A DNA stretch of 64,000 bases from Rhodospirillaceae bacterium (GTDB lineage Bacteria; Pseudomonadota; Alphaproteobacteria; Bin65), in contig JAPPLJ010000030.1 of NCBI GenBank assembly GCA_028819475.1, positions 186,001-250,000 of the forward strand, written 5' to 3'. The notes under the pieces were generated by a model. The model searched no databases. It was given only the letters and a program-made list of their open reading frames with translations, and had not been told where the DNA came from. A program made the translations under genes and the position numbers. This document shows, one piece after another, positions 53,811-61,936 of this stretch. Numbering within the stretch: position 1 is the first letter of the stretch; each line of letters begins with the position of its first letter.

Positions 53811-54689
53811 TTATTCGCCCGGATCGTATACGTCGTCGCAGACTTTGTCGCCGGCCAGGCACCTCCTGCGCATGTCGACAAGCCACCGGATTGCGGGGAT
53901 GCCCCATTTCCTTTCCAATGCGATCAGGAAGCCGGACCTGTGCCAGTCGATAATCGCCGCCGAGAGCATCCTGCCGAGGCGGCCGTCAAGGTCTTCCTTT
54001 CGCACGGCAGCGCCCCACGGAACATTGTCGACGATCGGCGTCGCGATCTCGAAATCGGTCCATTTTTTCGGCGAATTCACCTTGCGCGCGATGAAAGCGC
54101 TGTCGCTGTAGAGCCAGCCGGCGCAACGCCTCTCCAGCAGGGCCTTCTCGACTTCGGCAACCCGTTTGAAGGCGATCACTTCGGCGCCGTTCTTGAGGCC
54201 GTGGTCCCTGTTGTACCAGGCCCCCTGAATGCCGCAGACCTTCCTGCCCTTCAGCGAAGCCCAGCCGTCGATGCCGGAATGCCTGTGCGCGAGAACGGCG
54301 ACGCCCGACGAATAGTAGCCGGGCTGGACGATGCCGACGATCTTGCGCCGCTCCGGCTTGTTGGACATCGTTGCAACGAACATGTCCGTCTTGCCCTGCA
54401 CCAGGAACTGCATCCGGTTCGACGCGACCACGACGACTTTTTCGACAGCGATGGGCTTGCCCGCCGCCTTGCTCAGGCGCCGGGCGAAATCCGCAATCAT
54501 GTCGTGTTCCATGCCGACCATTTTTCCGGCGGCGTCGCGCATGCCCCACGGCGGAAAATCGGCCTTGACGCCGGCAACGATCTTGCCGCGCGCAACGATG
54601 TCGTCGAGCGTGTCCGCCCGGGCCGGAAGTTCCGGTACGCCGAAAAGCGCGGCGGCCACCGCGCCGCCCGTCATCAGCTTCCTGATCAT
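53811..54689 (-). CDS. Periplasmic amino acid-type solute-binding protein
   Basis: A 292-residue type 3 solute-binding protein. A signal peptide covers about residues 1-25 (MIRKLMTGGAVAAALFGVPELPARA, cleavage after ARA). The SBP_bac_3 core is DTLDDIVARGKIVAGVKADFPPWGMRDAAGKMVGMEHDMIADFARR, and GRKVCGIQGAWYNRD, KTDMFVATMS are family-typical. No permease or ATPase gene is adjacent, so it is an orphan binding protein. Start ATG 54689 with AGGTC upstream. Ligand unknown. Confidence 0.9.
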   Translation of the reverse strand: MIRKLMTGGAVAAALFGVPELPARADTLDDIVARGKIVAGVKADFPPWGMRDAAGKMVGMEHDMIADFARRLSKAAGKPIAVEKVVVVASNRMQFLVQGKTDMFVATMSNKPERRKIVGIVQPGYYSSGVAVLAHRHSGIDGWASLKGRKVCGIQGAWYNRDHGLKNGAEVIAFKRVAEVEKALLERRCAGWLYSDSAFIARKVNSPKKWTDFEIATPIVDNVPWGAAVRKEDLDGRLGRMLSAAIIDWHRSGFLIALERKWGIPAIRWLVDMRRRCLAGDKVCDDVYDPGE

Positions 54690-54917
54690 CGAAGACCTCC
54701 CCTGGGCAGGATGTTACAGGCTGTCTCGCCGGACTGCCCGCCGACGTCCGGCCTTCGGGCAGGATGCCGGCAGATAGCCCCCCGGAATCGCGCGCCGCGG
54801 CCGATCGGATACCACATTTTGAAAATTTGTCTTGAAAATCGCAACATGTTGTAATCGTTCGGTGGCGGCGTATTATTCCATCACATATTTGCGACCGGGG
54901 CGCTCCGGGGATTGAAC
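54690..54917. promoter_or_regulatory. Divergent regulatory region of the solute-binding protein and aminotransferase
   Basis: 228 bases. The AT-rich part has two direct repeats TTGAAAAT (54819-54826 and 54832-54839), thirteen bases apart, and the perfect palindrome CAACATGTTG (54842-54851), 67 nt before the aminotransferase. Spacing suits a dimeric regulator site, but none can be named. Confidence 0.4.
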
Positions 54918-56330
54918 ATGGACGGCATGGCGAACACATCCGGCAACCTGCTCGACCGTTCTTTCGACGGCAGCCGACAATCCCGCGCGACGGATCCCCG
55001 CCCCATGACCCACGTTTTCCATCGCTCGCCCTCGGGCGCCATGCCGACGGTGTCCCACGGCGAAGGCGTCTACATCTACGATACCGACGGCCGGGAATAT
55101 CTCGACGGTTGCGGCGGGGCGGCGGTGTCCTGCCTCGGCCACTCGGACGGCCGGGTGAAGCGGGCGATTACCGAACAGCTGGAGCGGATTCCCTTCGCCC
55201 ACACCGGCTATTTCACCAACTGCCCCGTCGAACGGCTGGCGGAAAAGCTGGCCGACCGCGCGCCCGGAGACCTCGACAAAGTGTTTTTCGTCAGCGGCGG
55301 CTCGGAAGCCATCGAATCGGCGCTCAAGATGGCGCGCCAGTATTTCGTCGAACGCGGCGAGACCGGGCGCACCAGGTTCATCACAAGGCGCCAGAGCTTC
55401 CACGGCAATACGCTGGGCGCGCTCGCCGCCGGCGGCAACCGCTGGCGCCGTGCCCAGTTCGAGCCGCTGCTGATCGAGACCCACCGCATCGAGCCCTGCT
55501 ACGAATATCGCGGGCGCCGGCTCGAGGAGACGCCGGAGGTCTACGGGCTGCGGGTCGCCGACGAACTGGAGAAGAAGATCCTCGAACTCGGGCCGGATAC
55601 CGTCGCCGCCTTCATCGCCGAGACCGTGATGGGCGCGACGGCGGGCGCCGTGCCGCCGACGCCCGGCTATTTCAGGCGCATCCGCGAAATCTGCGACCGC
55701 TACGGCATCCTGCTGATCCTCGACGAGGTCATGTGCGGCATGGGGCGGACCGGCACCATGTTCTCCTGCGAGCAGGACGAAGTCGTGCCCGACCTGCTGA
55801 CCCTCGCCAAAGGGCTGGGCGCCGGCTACCAGCCGATCGGCGCCGTGATGGCGGCCGACCGGGTGTTCCGGGCCATCGCCGATGGCAGCGGCTTCTTCCA
55901 GCACAGCCATACCTATATGGGCCATCCGGTGGCCTGCGCCGCGGGCAACGCCGTGATCGACGCCATCGAGGAGGACGATCTGCTGGCCAACGTCCGCACG
56001 CGCGGCGACGACCTGCAGGCGGGCCTGCGCATGACACTGGGCCAGCATCCGCATGTCGGCGACATCCGCGGACGGGGCCTGCTGGTCGGCGTCGAGATCG
56101 TCCGGGACCGCGGCACCAAGGAGCCGTTCGAGCCGGAACGCAAGCTGCCGGCGAAAATCAAGGCGGCGGCGCTGGACGAAGGGTTGATGGTCTATCCGAT
56201 GGGCGGCACGATCGACGGCCTGTCGGGCGCCCATGTCCTGCTCGCGCCGCCCTACACTATCGACGCCGGCCATGTCGAAGCGATCGTCGACCGGCTGGGC
56301 ACGGCGCTCGATACGGCGCTCGCTGCGTAG
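54918..56330 (+). CDS. Class III PLP-dependent aminotransferase
   Basis: A 470-residue omega-aminotransferase-family enzyme. The PLP lysine is in LTLAKGLGAGYQPIGAV (Lys near residue 298), preceded by the class signature LILDEVMCGMGRTGTMF. Other marks: GCGGAAVSCLGHSDGRV, FFVSGGSEAIESALKMA, and the phosphate-binding HTYMGHPVACAAGNAV. Start ATG 54918; TTG 54912 would add two residues. Its substrate (beta-alanine, GABA, taurine, diamines or similar) is not evident. The next gene, 97 nt downstream, is a signal-less binding-protein-like gene. Confidence 0.92.
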   Translation: MDGMANTSGNLLDRSFDGSRQSRATDPRPMTHVFHRSPSGAMPTVSHGEGVYIYDTDGREYLDGCGGAAVSCLGHSDGRVKRAITEQLERIPFAHTGYFTNCPVERLAEKLADRAPGDLDKVFFVSGGSEAIESALKMARQYFVERGETGRTRFITRRQSFHGNTLGALAAGGNRWRRAQFEPLLIETHRIEPCYEYRGRRLEETPEVYGLRVADELEKKILELGPDTVAAFIAETVMGATAGAVPPTPGYFRRIREICDRYGILLILDEVMCGMGRTGTMFSCEQDEVVPDLLTLAKGLGAGYQPIGAVMAADRVFRAIADGSGFFQHSHTYMGHPVACAAGNAVIDAIEEDDLLANVRTRGDDLQAGLRMTLGQHPHVGDIRGRGLLVGVEIVRDRGTKEPFEPERKLPAKIKAAALDEGLMVYPMGGTIDGLSGAHVLLAPPYTIDAGHVEAIVDRLGTALDTALAA

Positions 56331-56427
56331 CCCGCCCCGTAACCGGAAGTCCCGCGGCCCTTGGCGGCTATGGCCGCGGCTGGCAATCCGTGCCATCATC
56401 CGCGCAGGACCGGACGGGAGCGAAAAC

Positions 56428-57300
56428 ATGGCGCGATTCGTCGTTTCGCCGCATATGCGGCTGCATGAATGGGTGGCGGAGGAGAAGGGATTCTTCTCCG
56501 ACGTCGGACTCGACTACACGTTTCGCGAGCAGCTCGGTTCGCGCGACGGCAGCGATCACGACCTGGGCGACAGGATCGGCGCCTACCAGACCTTCGAGGC
56601 GGGACGGACCTGCGATGTCAGCGCCGCCTGCCACTGGACGGTCAACGCCGCCGCCGCGTCGGGCCACGGCAAGCTCTACGCCGGCTGCTACTCGGTCTCG
56701 CCCTGCGGGATTTTCGTCCCGGCGGACTCTGCCATCCGCCGGCCCGAAGACCTGGCCGGGGTGCCGATTTCGGTCGGCTACCAGTCGGGCAGCCACTATT
56801 CGACCATCCAGACGCTCGAAGACTTCATGGCGCCGGAGGATATCGCGCTGTCCTTCGCCGACGGTCTGCTCTTCCGCCGGCTCGAACTGCTGATCGACGG
56901 CAAGGTTCCGGCGGCCAGCCTGTTCAGCGGGCCGTACTATTTCGCCGAGCAGCTCGGCTTCCGCAAGATCGTCGACACCAGCTTCATGATGGCGTCGATG
57001 ATCACCGGCGATCCGGATCCCGGCGACGTCGAAAAGTTTTTCGAGGCCCTGCGCCGCGCCCAGATCGAGATCGATCTCCGGCTCGAACGGCACCGCCATC
57101 ACTACCGGCGGGAATTCCCTGAACGGTTCCACGACGAGATGGACGTGCGCCGCTTCGGCCCCGGCGAACGGCTGGTCTTCGAGCCCTATACCGAGGACAT
57201 TTTCGAACGCTCGCGCACCTGGGTCGCCGAGCGTGGAATCTTCCCCGACGGCGGCCTCGGCGACGCCTCGTACCGGGACTCGATCTACGCCGCGGCGTGA
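56428..57300 (+). CDS. Signal-less binding-protein-like gene (dihydroxyphthalate decarboxylase/NMT1-like fold)
   Basis: A 290-residue protein from ATG 56428. It has the SBP-like fold seen in the 4,5-dihydroxyphthalate decarboxylase and NMT1/SsuA families: FVVSPHMRLHEWVAEEKGFFSDVGLDY (binding-protein core), RTCDVSAACHWTVNAAAASGHG, GVPISVGYQSGSHYSTI. It lacks a signal peptide, so it likely acts in the cytoplasm, where this fold can be an enzyme rather than a transport receptor. Two cysteine-rich contexts (DVSAACHW, YAGCYSVSPCG) are notable. The substrate is unknown; it is downstream of the aminotransferase. Confidence 0.7.
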   Translation: MARFVVSPHMRLHEWVAEEKGFFSDVGLDYTFREQLGSRDGSDHDLGDRIGAYQTFEAGRTCDVSAACHWTVNAAAASGHGKLYAGCYSVSPCGIFVPADSAIRRPEDLAGVPISVGYQSGSHYSTIQTLEDFMAPEDIALSFADGLLFRRLELLIDGKVPAASLFSGPYYFAEQLGFRKIVDTSFMMASMITGDPDPGDVEKFFEALRRAQIEIDLRLERHRHHYRREFPERFHDEMDVRRFGPGERLVFEPYTEDIFERSRTWVAERGIFPDGGLGDASYRDSIYAAA

Positions 57301-57316
57301 TCCGTGCCGGAGGCCT

Positions 57317-57784
57317 TCACGGATTCTGGTCCCAGTCCGGATCGTCGCTCGGGCTGAGCGGCGTGTCGCCGACCAGCAGGCCCTTGCCCGGTATGTAATT
57401 GATTTCGAGCCGGATGCCATCGGGGTCCTCGAAGACAAAATAGTAGTAGCCCGGCGCAAAGTCGCCTTCCAGCGGGCCGCGGTCGATGAAGCCGCCGATG
57501 CTGCGCACATGCGCGGCCGCCGCGTCGACATCCTCCCGGCTGCGCGCCCGGAAGCAGAAATGATGCAGGCCGACCCGGGTCGCCGCGAAGCGCTCGCCGG
57601 CATAGTCTTCCGAGCAGCGCTGGATGCCGAGCGCGGTGCGGCCGCCGACATGGTAGAGGAAATTGTTGCCGTCATAGACCTTCTTGAGGCCGAGGAAGGG
57701 CAGCAGTCCGGAATAGAATTCCCGCGCCTTCTCCCACTGGCTCACCGTCAGGATGATGTGGGCGGCGCCGTTGATCTCGATCAT
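57317..57784 (-). CDS. VOC (glyoxalase/ring-cleavage dioxygenase) family protein
   Basis: A 155-residue vicinal oxygen chelate protein of two beta-alpha-beta modules. The metal ligands of the family are visible: His9 (GAAHIILTV), His76-77 region (VGLHHFCFRA) and the Glu in IRLEINYIPGKG. It is not obviously a glyoxalase I or extradiol dioxygenase, which have more conserved pockets. It starts at ATG 57784 and follows the GST gene closely on the same strand (29 nt gap), suggesting a shared transcript. Confidence 0.88.
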   Translation of the reverse strand: MIEINGAAHIILTVSQWEKAREFYSGLLPFLGLKKVYDGNNFLYHVGGRTALGIQRCSEDYAGERFAATRVGLHHFCFRARSREDVDAAAAHVRSIGGFIDRGPLEGDFAPGYYYFVFEDPDGIRLEINYIPGKGLLVGDTPLSPSDDPDWDQNP

Positions 57785-57813
57785 CTGTTTCTCCGCGCGA
57801 TAGCCGGCAGGCG

Positions 57814-58518
57814 CTAAGCGGCCGTTTCCTTCGGCTTGTAGCCAGGCAGCAGGTTCTGCTTGGTTTCCTCGTCCCACTCCAGCATCAGCTTGCCAAGTTC
57901 CTTGCCGGCGTCGTAGCCGCGGCGCAGGGCCGGCCGCTGCTGCAGCGCCTTGTACCAGCGCCTGACGTTCCGGAATTCGCCAAGGTCGACCTTCTGCCCC
58001 TTGTAGGTGATGACCCAGGGCCAGCACGCCATGTCGGCGATGGAATAGTCGCCGGCGATGAACTCGCGGCCGTAGAGCCGGCGGTCGAGTACGCCGTAGA
58101 GCCGGAGCATCTCGGCGCGGTAGCGCTCGATGGCGTAGGGGATCGGCTCCGGGGCGTAGAGCGAGAAATGGCCGGCCTGGCCGAACATCGGGCCGACGCC
58201 GCCGAGCTGCCACGACAGCCATTCGAGCACGGTCTTGCGCCCGCGCAGGTCGGCCGGCAGGAAGCGCCCGGTCTTCTCGGCGAGGTAGATCAGGATGGCG
58301 CCGGATTCGAACACCGGGAGCGGCGGGCCGCCGTCGGCCGGTGCGTGATCGACGATCGCCGGCATCCGGTTGTTCGGGCTGATGGCGAGGAAGTCCGGCT
58401 CGAACTGCGCGCCCTTGTAAATGTTGACCGGGACGATCCGGTAGTCGAGCGCCATCTCCTCCAGGGCGATGGAGATTTTCCAGCCGTTCGGCGTGGGCCA
58501 GAACCAGGCGTCGATCAT
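57814..58518 (-). CDS. Glutathione S-transferase, YfcG/YghU-like
   Basis: A 234-residue GST of the Nu/YfcG disulfide-reductase class. The N-terminal thioredoxin-like domain has TPNGWKISIALEEMALDYRIVPVNIYKGAQFEPDFLAISPNNRMPAIVD and the glutathione-binding ESGAILIYLAEKTG. The helical C-terminal domain has the N-cap box GDYSIADMACWPW. The YfcG family shows glutathione-disulfide oxidoreductase activity. Start ATG 58518. It forms a unit with the VOC gene, and the gap of 216 nt to the divergent hydrolase likely holds promoters. Confidence 0.92.
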   Translation of the reverse strand: MIDAWFWPTPNGWKISIALEEMALDYRIVPVNIYKGAQFEPDFLAISPNNRMPAIVDHAPADGGPPLPVFESGAILIYLAEKTGRFLPADLRGRKTVLEWLSWQLGGVGPMFGQAGHFSLYAPEPIPYAIERYRAEMLRLYGVLDRRLYGREFIAGDYSIADMACWPWVITYKGQKVDLGEFRNVRRWYKALQQRPALRRGYDAGKELGKLMLEWDEETKQNLLPGYKPKETAA

Positions 58519-58734
58519 GGGCGGATGTCCTCGGGGAAACCGGCTGGCGGCAACGATTGAGGCGCCGCCCTCGCCCGGACCTATCACGAAACCGGCCCTG
58601 CCGCGAGATCGGGGAGCGCCGGCGCAGCGCCGCCCGGTTCGACGCGCACTGCGCAGCGCGATTGTGGTAACAAGCGCCGGGACGGCTGCGCTCGCCGAAG
58701 CCGCCGGCAGACAACGCGAACGACAGGAATTCCC

Positions 58735-59580
58735 GTGAGCGACCCCGACCTCGACGCCGCCTACGACATCGAAGCCTCCGTGCCGAACCTGCCGGCCATC
58801 CAGGCGCGCTATGCCGAAGCGAGCGCCGCGCTGACCGGCCTCGACAGCGCCGCGCTCGACCTCGCCTACGGCCCGGACCCGCGGCACCGGCTGGACATCC
58901 TGGCGCCGCCGGAGGGCGCGCGGGCCGCAATCCTCTATTTCCACGGCGGCTACTGGAAGGGCGGCGCCAAGGAAGGCCGGCGCTTTCCCGGCCCGGCCTG
59001 GAACGCGCGGGGTGTCGCCTGGGTGCCGGTCGAATACCGCCTGGCCCCGGCCGCGACGGTCGACGGGATCGTCGACGACGCCCGCCGCGCCGTCGCCTGG
59101 TTCCATGCCCACGCCGCCGAATACGGCTGCGACCCGGCGGCGATCCATGTCGCGGGCAATTCGGCCGGCGGGCATCTGGCCGGGATGCTGGCGGCCGAAG
59201 GCTGGCAGGCTGAATGGGGCCTGCCGGCGGACATTATCGCGTCGGCCGCGCCGGTGAGCGGCCTGTTCGACCTGGCGCCCCTGCGCCGCACCTTCGCCAA
59301 CGACTGGCTCGCACTCGACGAAGCCGGCGCGCAACGCAACAGCCCGATCCACCGGCCGCCGCGCGCCGGGATGCCCCTCGCCATCGCCTGGGGCGGCAAG
59401 GAGCCGGCGGCGTTCCGCGGCCAGTCCGAAGCCTATGCGGAAGTGTGCCGGCAGGCCGGGGCCGCCGTGACGGCGATCGAATGCGCCGGCGCCGATCATT
59501 TCTCCATCATGGCCGACTGGGCCGACCCGGCGAGCGCGCTGTTCGAGGCGCTGGAGGGGATTGTCGATGGCCCTGCGTAG
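58735..59580 (+). CDS. Alpha/beta hydrolase, kynurenine formamidase/esterase-like
   Basis: A 281-residue alpha/beta hydrolase. The HGGYWKGG motif (70-77) is the oxyanion loop of the HSL/kynurenine formamidase group, and the nucleophile is Ser143 in VAGNSAGGHLAGM; the triad His is likely in GADHFSIMADW. The HGGYW form is typical of arylformamidases. A role in tryptophan breakdown to anthranilate would link to the aminobenzoyl-CoA operon far upstream, but this is only suggestive; a plain esterase is equally likely. GTG start at 58735 behind AGGAA. Confidence 0.85.
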   Translation: MSDPDLDAAYDIEASVPNLPAIQARYAEASAALTGLDSAALDLAYGPDPRHRLDILAPPEGARAAILYFHGGYWKGGAKEGRRFPGPAWNARGVAWVPVEYRLAPAATVDGIVDDARRAVAWFHAHAAEYGCDPAAIHVAGNSAGGHLAGMLAAEGWQAEWGLPADIIASAAPVSGLFDLAPLRRTFANDWLALDEAGAQRNSPIHRPPRAGMPLAIAWGGKEPAAFRGQSEAYAEVCRQAGAAVTAIECAGADHFSIMADWADPASALFEALEGIVDGPA

Positions 59581-59601
59581 GGACGGCACCAGTCGCACAG
59601 A

Positions 59602-60744
59602 CTACAGGTCCAGCGAATCGAGGTGGCGGGCGATCAGGATTTTCTGGATCTCCGAGGTGCCCTCGTAGATCTGGTAGACCCGCACGTCGCGGTAGATTTT
59701 CTCGACCGGGAAATCGTTGAGGAAACCGGCGCCGCCGTGGATCTGGATCGCCCCGGAGGCGACACGCTCGGCCATTTCCGAGGCGAAGAGCTTGGCCATC
59801 GAGGCCTCGGCGGCGCAGTCCCGCCCCGCGTCCTTGAGAGCGGCGGCGTGGAGGTAGAGCTGGCGCGCCGCCTCGATCTGCGTCGCCATGTCGGCCAGCT
59901 TGAAGGCGATCGCCTGGTGTTCGGCGATCGGCCGGCCGAACGCCTCGCGCTCCTTCGCATAGTCGCGGGCCGCCTTGAGCGCCGCGCGGGCGCCGCCGAC
60001 CGCCTGGGCCGCCACGCCGATCCGGCCGGCGGACAGGTTGGCGAGCGCGATGCCGAGGCCCCGGCCTTCCGCGCCCAGCAGGTCGGCCTCCGGCACGATC
60101 ATGTCCTCGAACACGACCTGCGCCGTGTCGTTGGTGCGGTGGCCGAGCTTGCGCTCCTCCGCGATCACCCGGTAGCCCGGATTGTCCGTCGGCGTGACGA
60201 AGGCGGAGATTCCGCGCTTGCCGGCCGCCGGGTCGGTGACCGCGACGATCATCGCCAGTTCCGCCGTCGCGCCGCCGGTGACGAAGGCCTTGTGGCCGTT
60301 GAGGCACCAGCCACCTTCCATCTTTTCCGCGCGGGTGCGGATCGCGGCCGCATCGGAGCCGGCGTGCGGCTCGGTCAGGTGGATGCAGCCGATCCAGTCG
60401 CCGGAGGTGAGTTTCGTCAGGTATTCGGCCTTCTGGCGCTCCGTGCCGTGTTGTTGGATTGCGGCGGCGACCGGCGAGTTGTTCGCCGCCATCATGTTGG
60501 AGATGCCGCCGTCGGCCGCCGAAATCTCCTCCAGCGCCAGGGCGTAGGAGACGAAATCGGCCCCGGCGCCGCCCCAGGCCGGATCGACGGTTACGCCCAT
60601 CAGGCCGACTTCGGCCATCTCGCGCAGCACGGCGCGCGGCGCGCCCTCCTGACGGTCCCATTCCGCCGCATAGGGCGCAATCGCGCGAGCCGCGAAAGCG
60701 CGGGCGGCATCCCGGATCTGCCGTTGCGTTTCGCTGAGCTGCAT
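59602..60744 (-). CDS. Acyl-CoA dehydrogenase
   Basis: A 380-residue FAD acyl-CoA dehydrogenase (MCAD/IVD-like). Signatures: CIHLTEPHAGSD (FAD loop), HKAFVTGGATAEL, GRPIAEHQAIAFKLADMATQIEAARQL, IQIHGGAGF and the catalytic Glu region VRVYQIYEGTSEIQK near the C-terminus. The substrate could be a short-chain or branched acyl-CoA. Start ATG 60744. It follows the gamma-resorcylate decarboxylase-like gene by 16 nt on the same strand, so the two are likely co-transcribed. Confidence 0.94.
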   Translation of the reverse strand: MQLSETQRQIRDAARAFAARAIAPYAAEWDRQEGAPRAVLREMAEVGLMGVTVDPAWGGAGADFVSYALALEEISAADGGISNMMAANNSPVAAAIQQHGTERQKAEYLTKLTSGDWIGCIHLTEPHAGSDAAAIRTRAEKMEGGWCLNGHKAFVTGGATAELAMIVAVTDPAAGKRGISAFVTPTDNPGYRVIAEERKLGHRTNDTAQVVFEDMIVPEADLLGAEGRGLGIALANLSAGRIGVAAQAVGGARAALKAARDYAKEREAFGRPIAEHQAIAFKLADMATQIEAARQLYLHAAALKDAGRDCAAEASMAKLFASEMAERVASGAIQIHGGAGFLNDFPVEKIYRDVRVYQIYEGTSEIQKILIARHLDSLDL

Positions 60745-60760
60745 GGGTTCGCCCGCCGCG

Positions 60761-61750
60761 CTACCCGCCCAGACCGAACAGCCTGAGCGCGTTCGTCCGG
60801 CCGATTTTCAGCCGGTCCGCCTCTGCGATGTCGACGCTGTCCATCCAGGCTGCTGAATAATCGACGTTTTCGAACGGCCAGTCGGTCGAGAACAGGATCC
60901 GGTCCGCCCCGATGACCTGTATCGAGCACAGCAGCGCCTCGGTGCAGTAGTTGCCCGACACGGTGATATGGAAATTCTCCCGGAAATATTCGGTGAAGCT
61001 CTTCTGCGCCGGCTGCGGGCCGCTGCTTCCGGGCCGCTTCGTCCAGGCGTTCTTGTTGTCGACCCGCCAGATGTTGAAGGGCAGGCCCTCGCCCATATGG
61101 CCGACGATAATCTGCAATTCCGGATGATCGTCGAACAGGCCCGAGCCCATCAGCCGGAGCGCGTGCACGGCGGTTTCCTGGCCGAACGCCCAGCCCGGCC
61201 CCATCAGCCAGGGATGGCCGTCATAGATGCGCGCGTCCCGGGGCAGCGGATTGCGCGGATGGAGGTAAAAGGGCACGCCGAGCCCGGCGCACACCGCCCA
61301 GAACGGCCGGTATTGCGGCAGGTCGTAATAGAGCAGCGTGTCGTCGCCCTCGACCTGCGAAAACCCGTTGGCCAGCGCGCCGGCGAAGCCGAGCTCCCGG
61401 ATGCAGCGCGTCAGTTCCGCCGCCGCGAGTTCCGGGTCTTGCAGCGGCAGGGCGGCGAGGCCGCGGAAGCGGTCGGGCCGGCGGGCGACCTTTTCCGCCA
61501 GGTCGTCATTGGCCCGGCGCGCAACTTCGGCGGCCCGCGCCACGTCCGGAATCGCCTGGACCGCTGGCGCGTTGAGCGACAGGATCATCATTTCCATGCC
61601 GTGGGCGTCCATCTCGCGCAGGCGCCGGTCTTCCGGGTCGATCAGGCGGCCGGAGAGTTCCTCCCAATCCGCGGGCGGCAGGAAGCCCGCCGAATCCTGA
61701 AGCGTATCGGCTATGGCGAAATGCTCTTCCAGGCCGATCTTGCCATCCAT
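60761..61750 (-). CDS. Gamma-resorcylate (2,6-dihydroxybenzoate) decarboxylase-like amidohydrolase
   Basis: A 329-residue member of the ACMSD/dihydroxybenzoate decarboxylase group of the amidohydrolase superfamily. Metal ligands fit: Glu8 and His10 (GLEEHFAI), His164 (PFYLHPRNPLP), His218 (GHMGEG) and Asp290 (LFSTDWPFEN). The sequence reads closely like known gamma-resorcylate decarboxylases along its length (DSAGFLP, LNAPAVQAIPD, YYDLPQYRPFW, IYDGHPWLMGPGWAF). These act non-oxidatively and reversibly on 2,6-dihydroxybenzoate or related phenol acids. Start ATG 61750; divergent from the paralogue at 61937. Confidence 0.88.
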   Translation of the reverse strand: MDGKIGLEEHFAIADTLQDSAGFLPPADWEELSGRLIDPEDRRLREMDAHGMEMMILSLNAPAVQAIPDVARAAEVARRANDDLAEKVARRPDRFRGLAALPLQDPELAAAELTRCIRELGFAGALANGFSQVEGDDTLLYYDLPQYRPFWAVCAGLGVPFYLHPRNPLPRDARIYDGHPWLMGPGWAFGQETAVHALRLMGSGLFDDHPELQIIVGHMGEGLPFNIWRVDNKNAWTKRPGSSGPQPAQKSFTEYFRENFHITVSGNYCTEALLCSIQVIGADRILFSTDWPFENVDYSAAWMDSVDIAEADRLKIGRTNALRLFGLGG

Positions 61751-61936
61751 ATTTCCCTCCGACCCTCTCGTGACCGCCGCATCGTAAGGGCGGCCGGGCC
61801 GCATTCCACGTATTTCTTTACTCTTTCGGTGCAGATCGCCGTTCGACGGCCCGGCCCATCTGGGATAAACGGATCGGCGAAGCCGCCGCACGGGTCGCGT
61901 TCCTGCGCGCGGCCGGCATCCGGAGGGAGGGTATCG
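61751..61936. promoter_or_regulatory. Divergent region between two decarboxylase paralogues
   Basis: 186 bases between the two resorcylate decarboxylase-like genes. It includes an AT-richer part (around 61805-61835, with TATTTCTTTACTCTTTC) likely holding promoters, and the GGAGGGAGGG site before 61937. No gene is seen. Confidence 0.4.

Noticed and set aside
60968-61936. N-terminal extension of the decarboxylase at 61937 through the neighbouring gene
   Set aside because: The extension is antisense to the divergent paralogue; the ATG at 61937 has a strong ribosome site and gives the family N-terminus.
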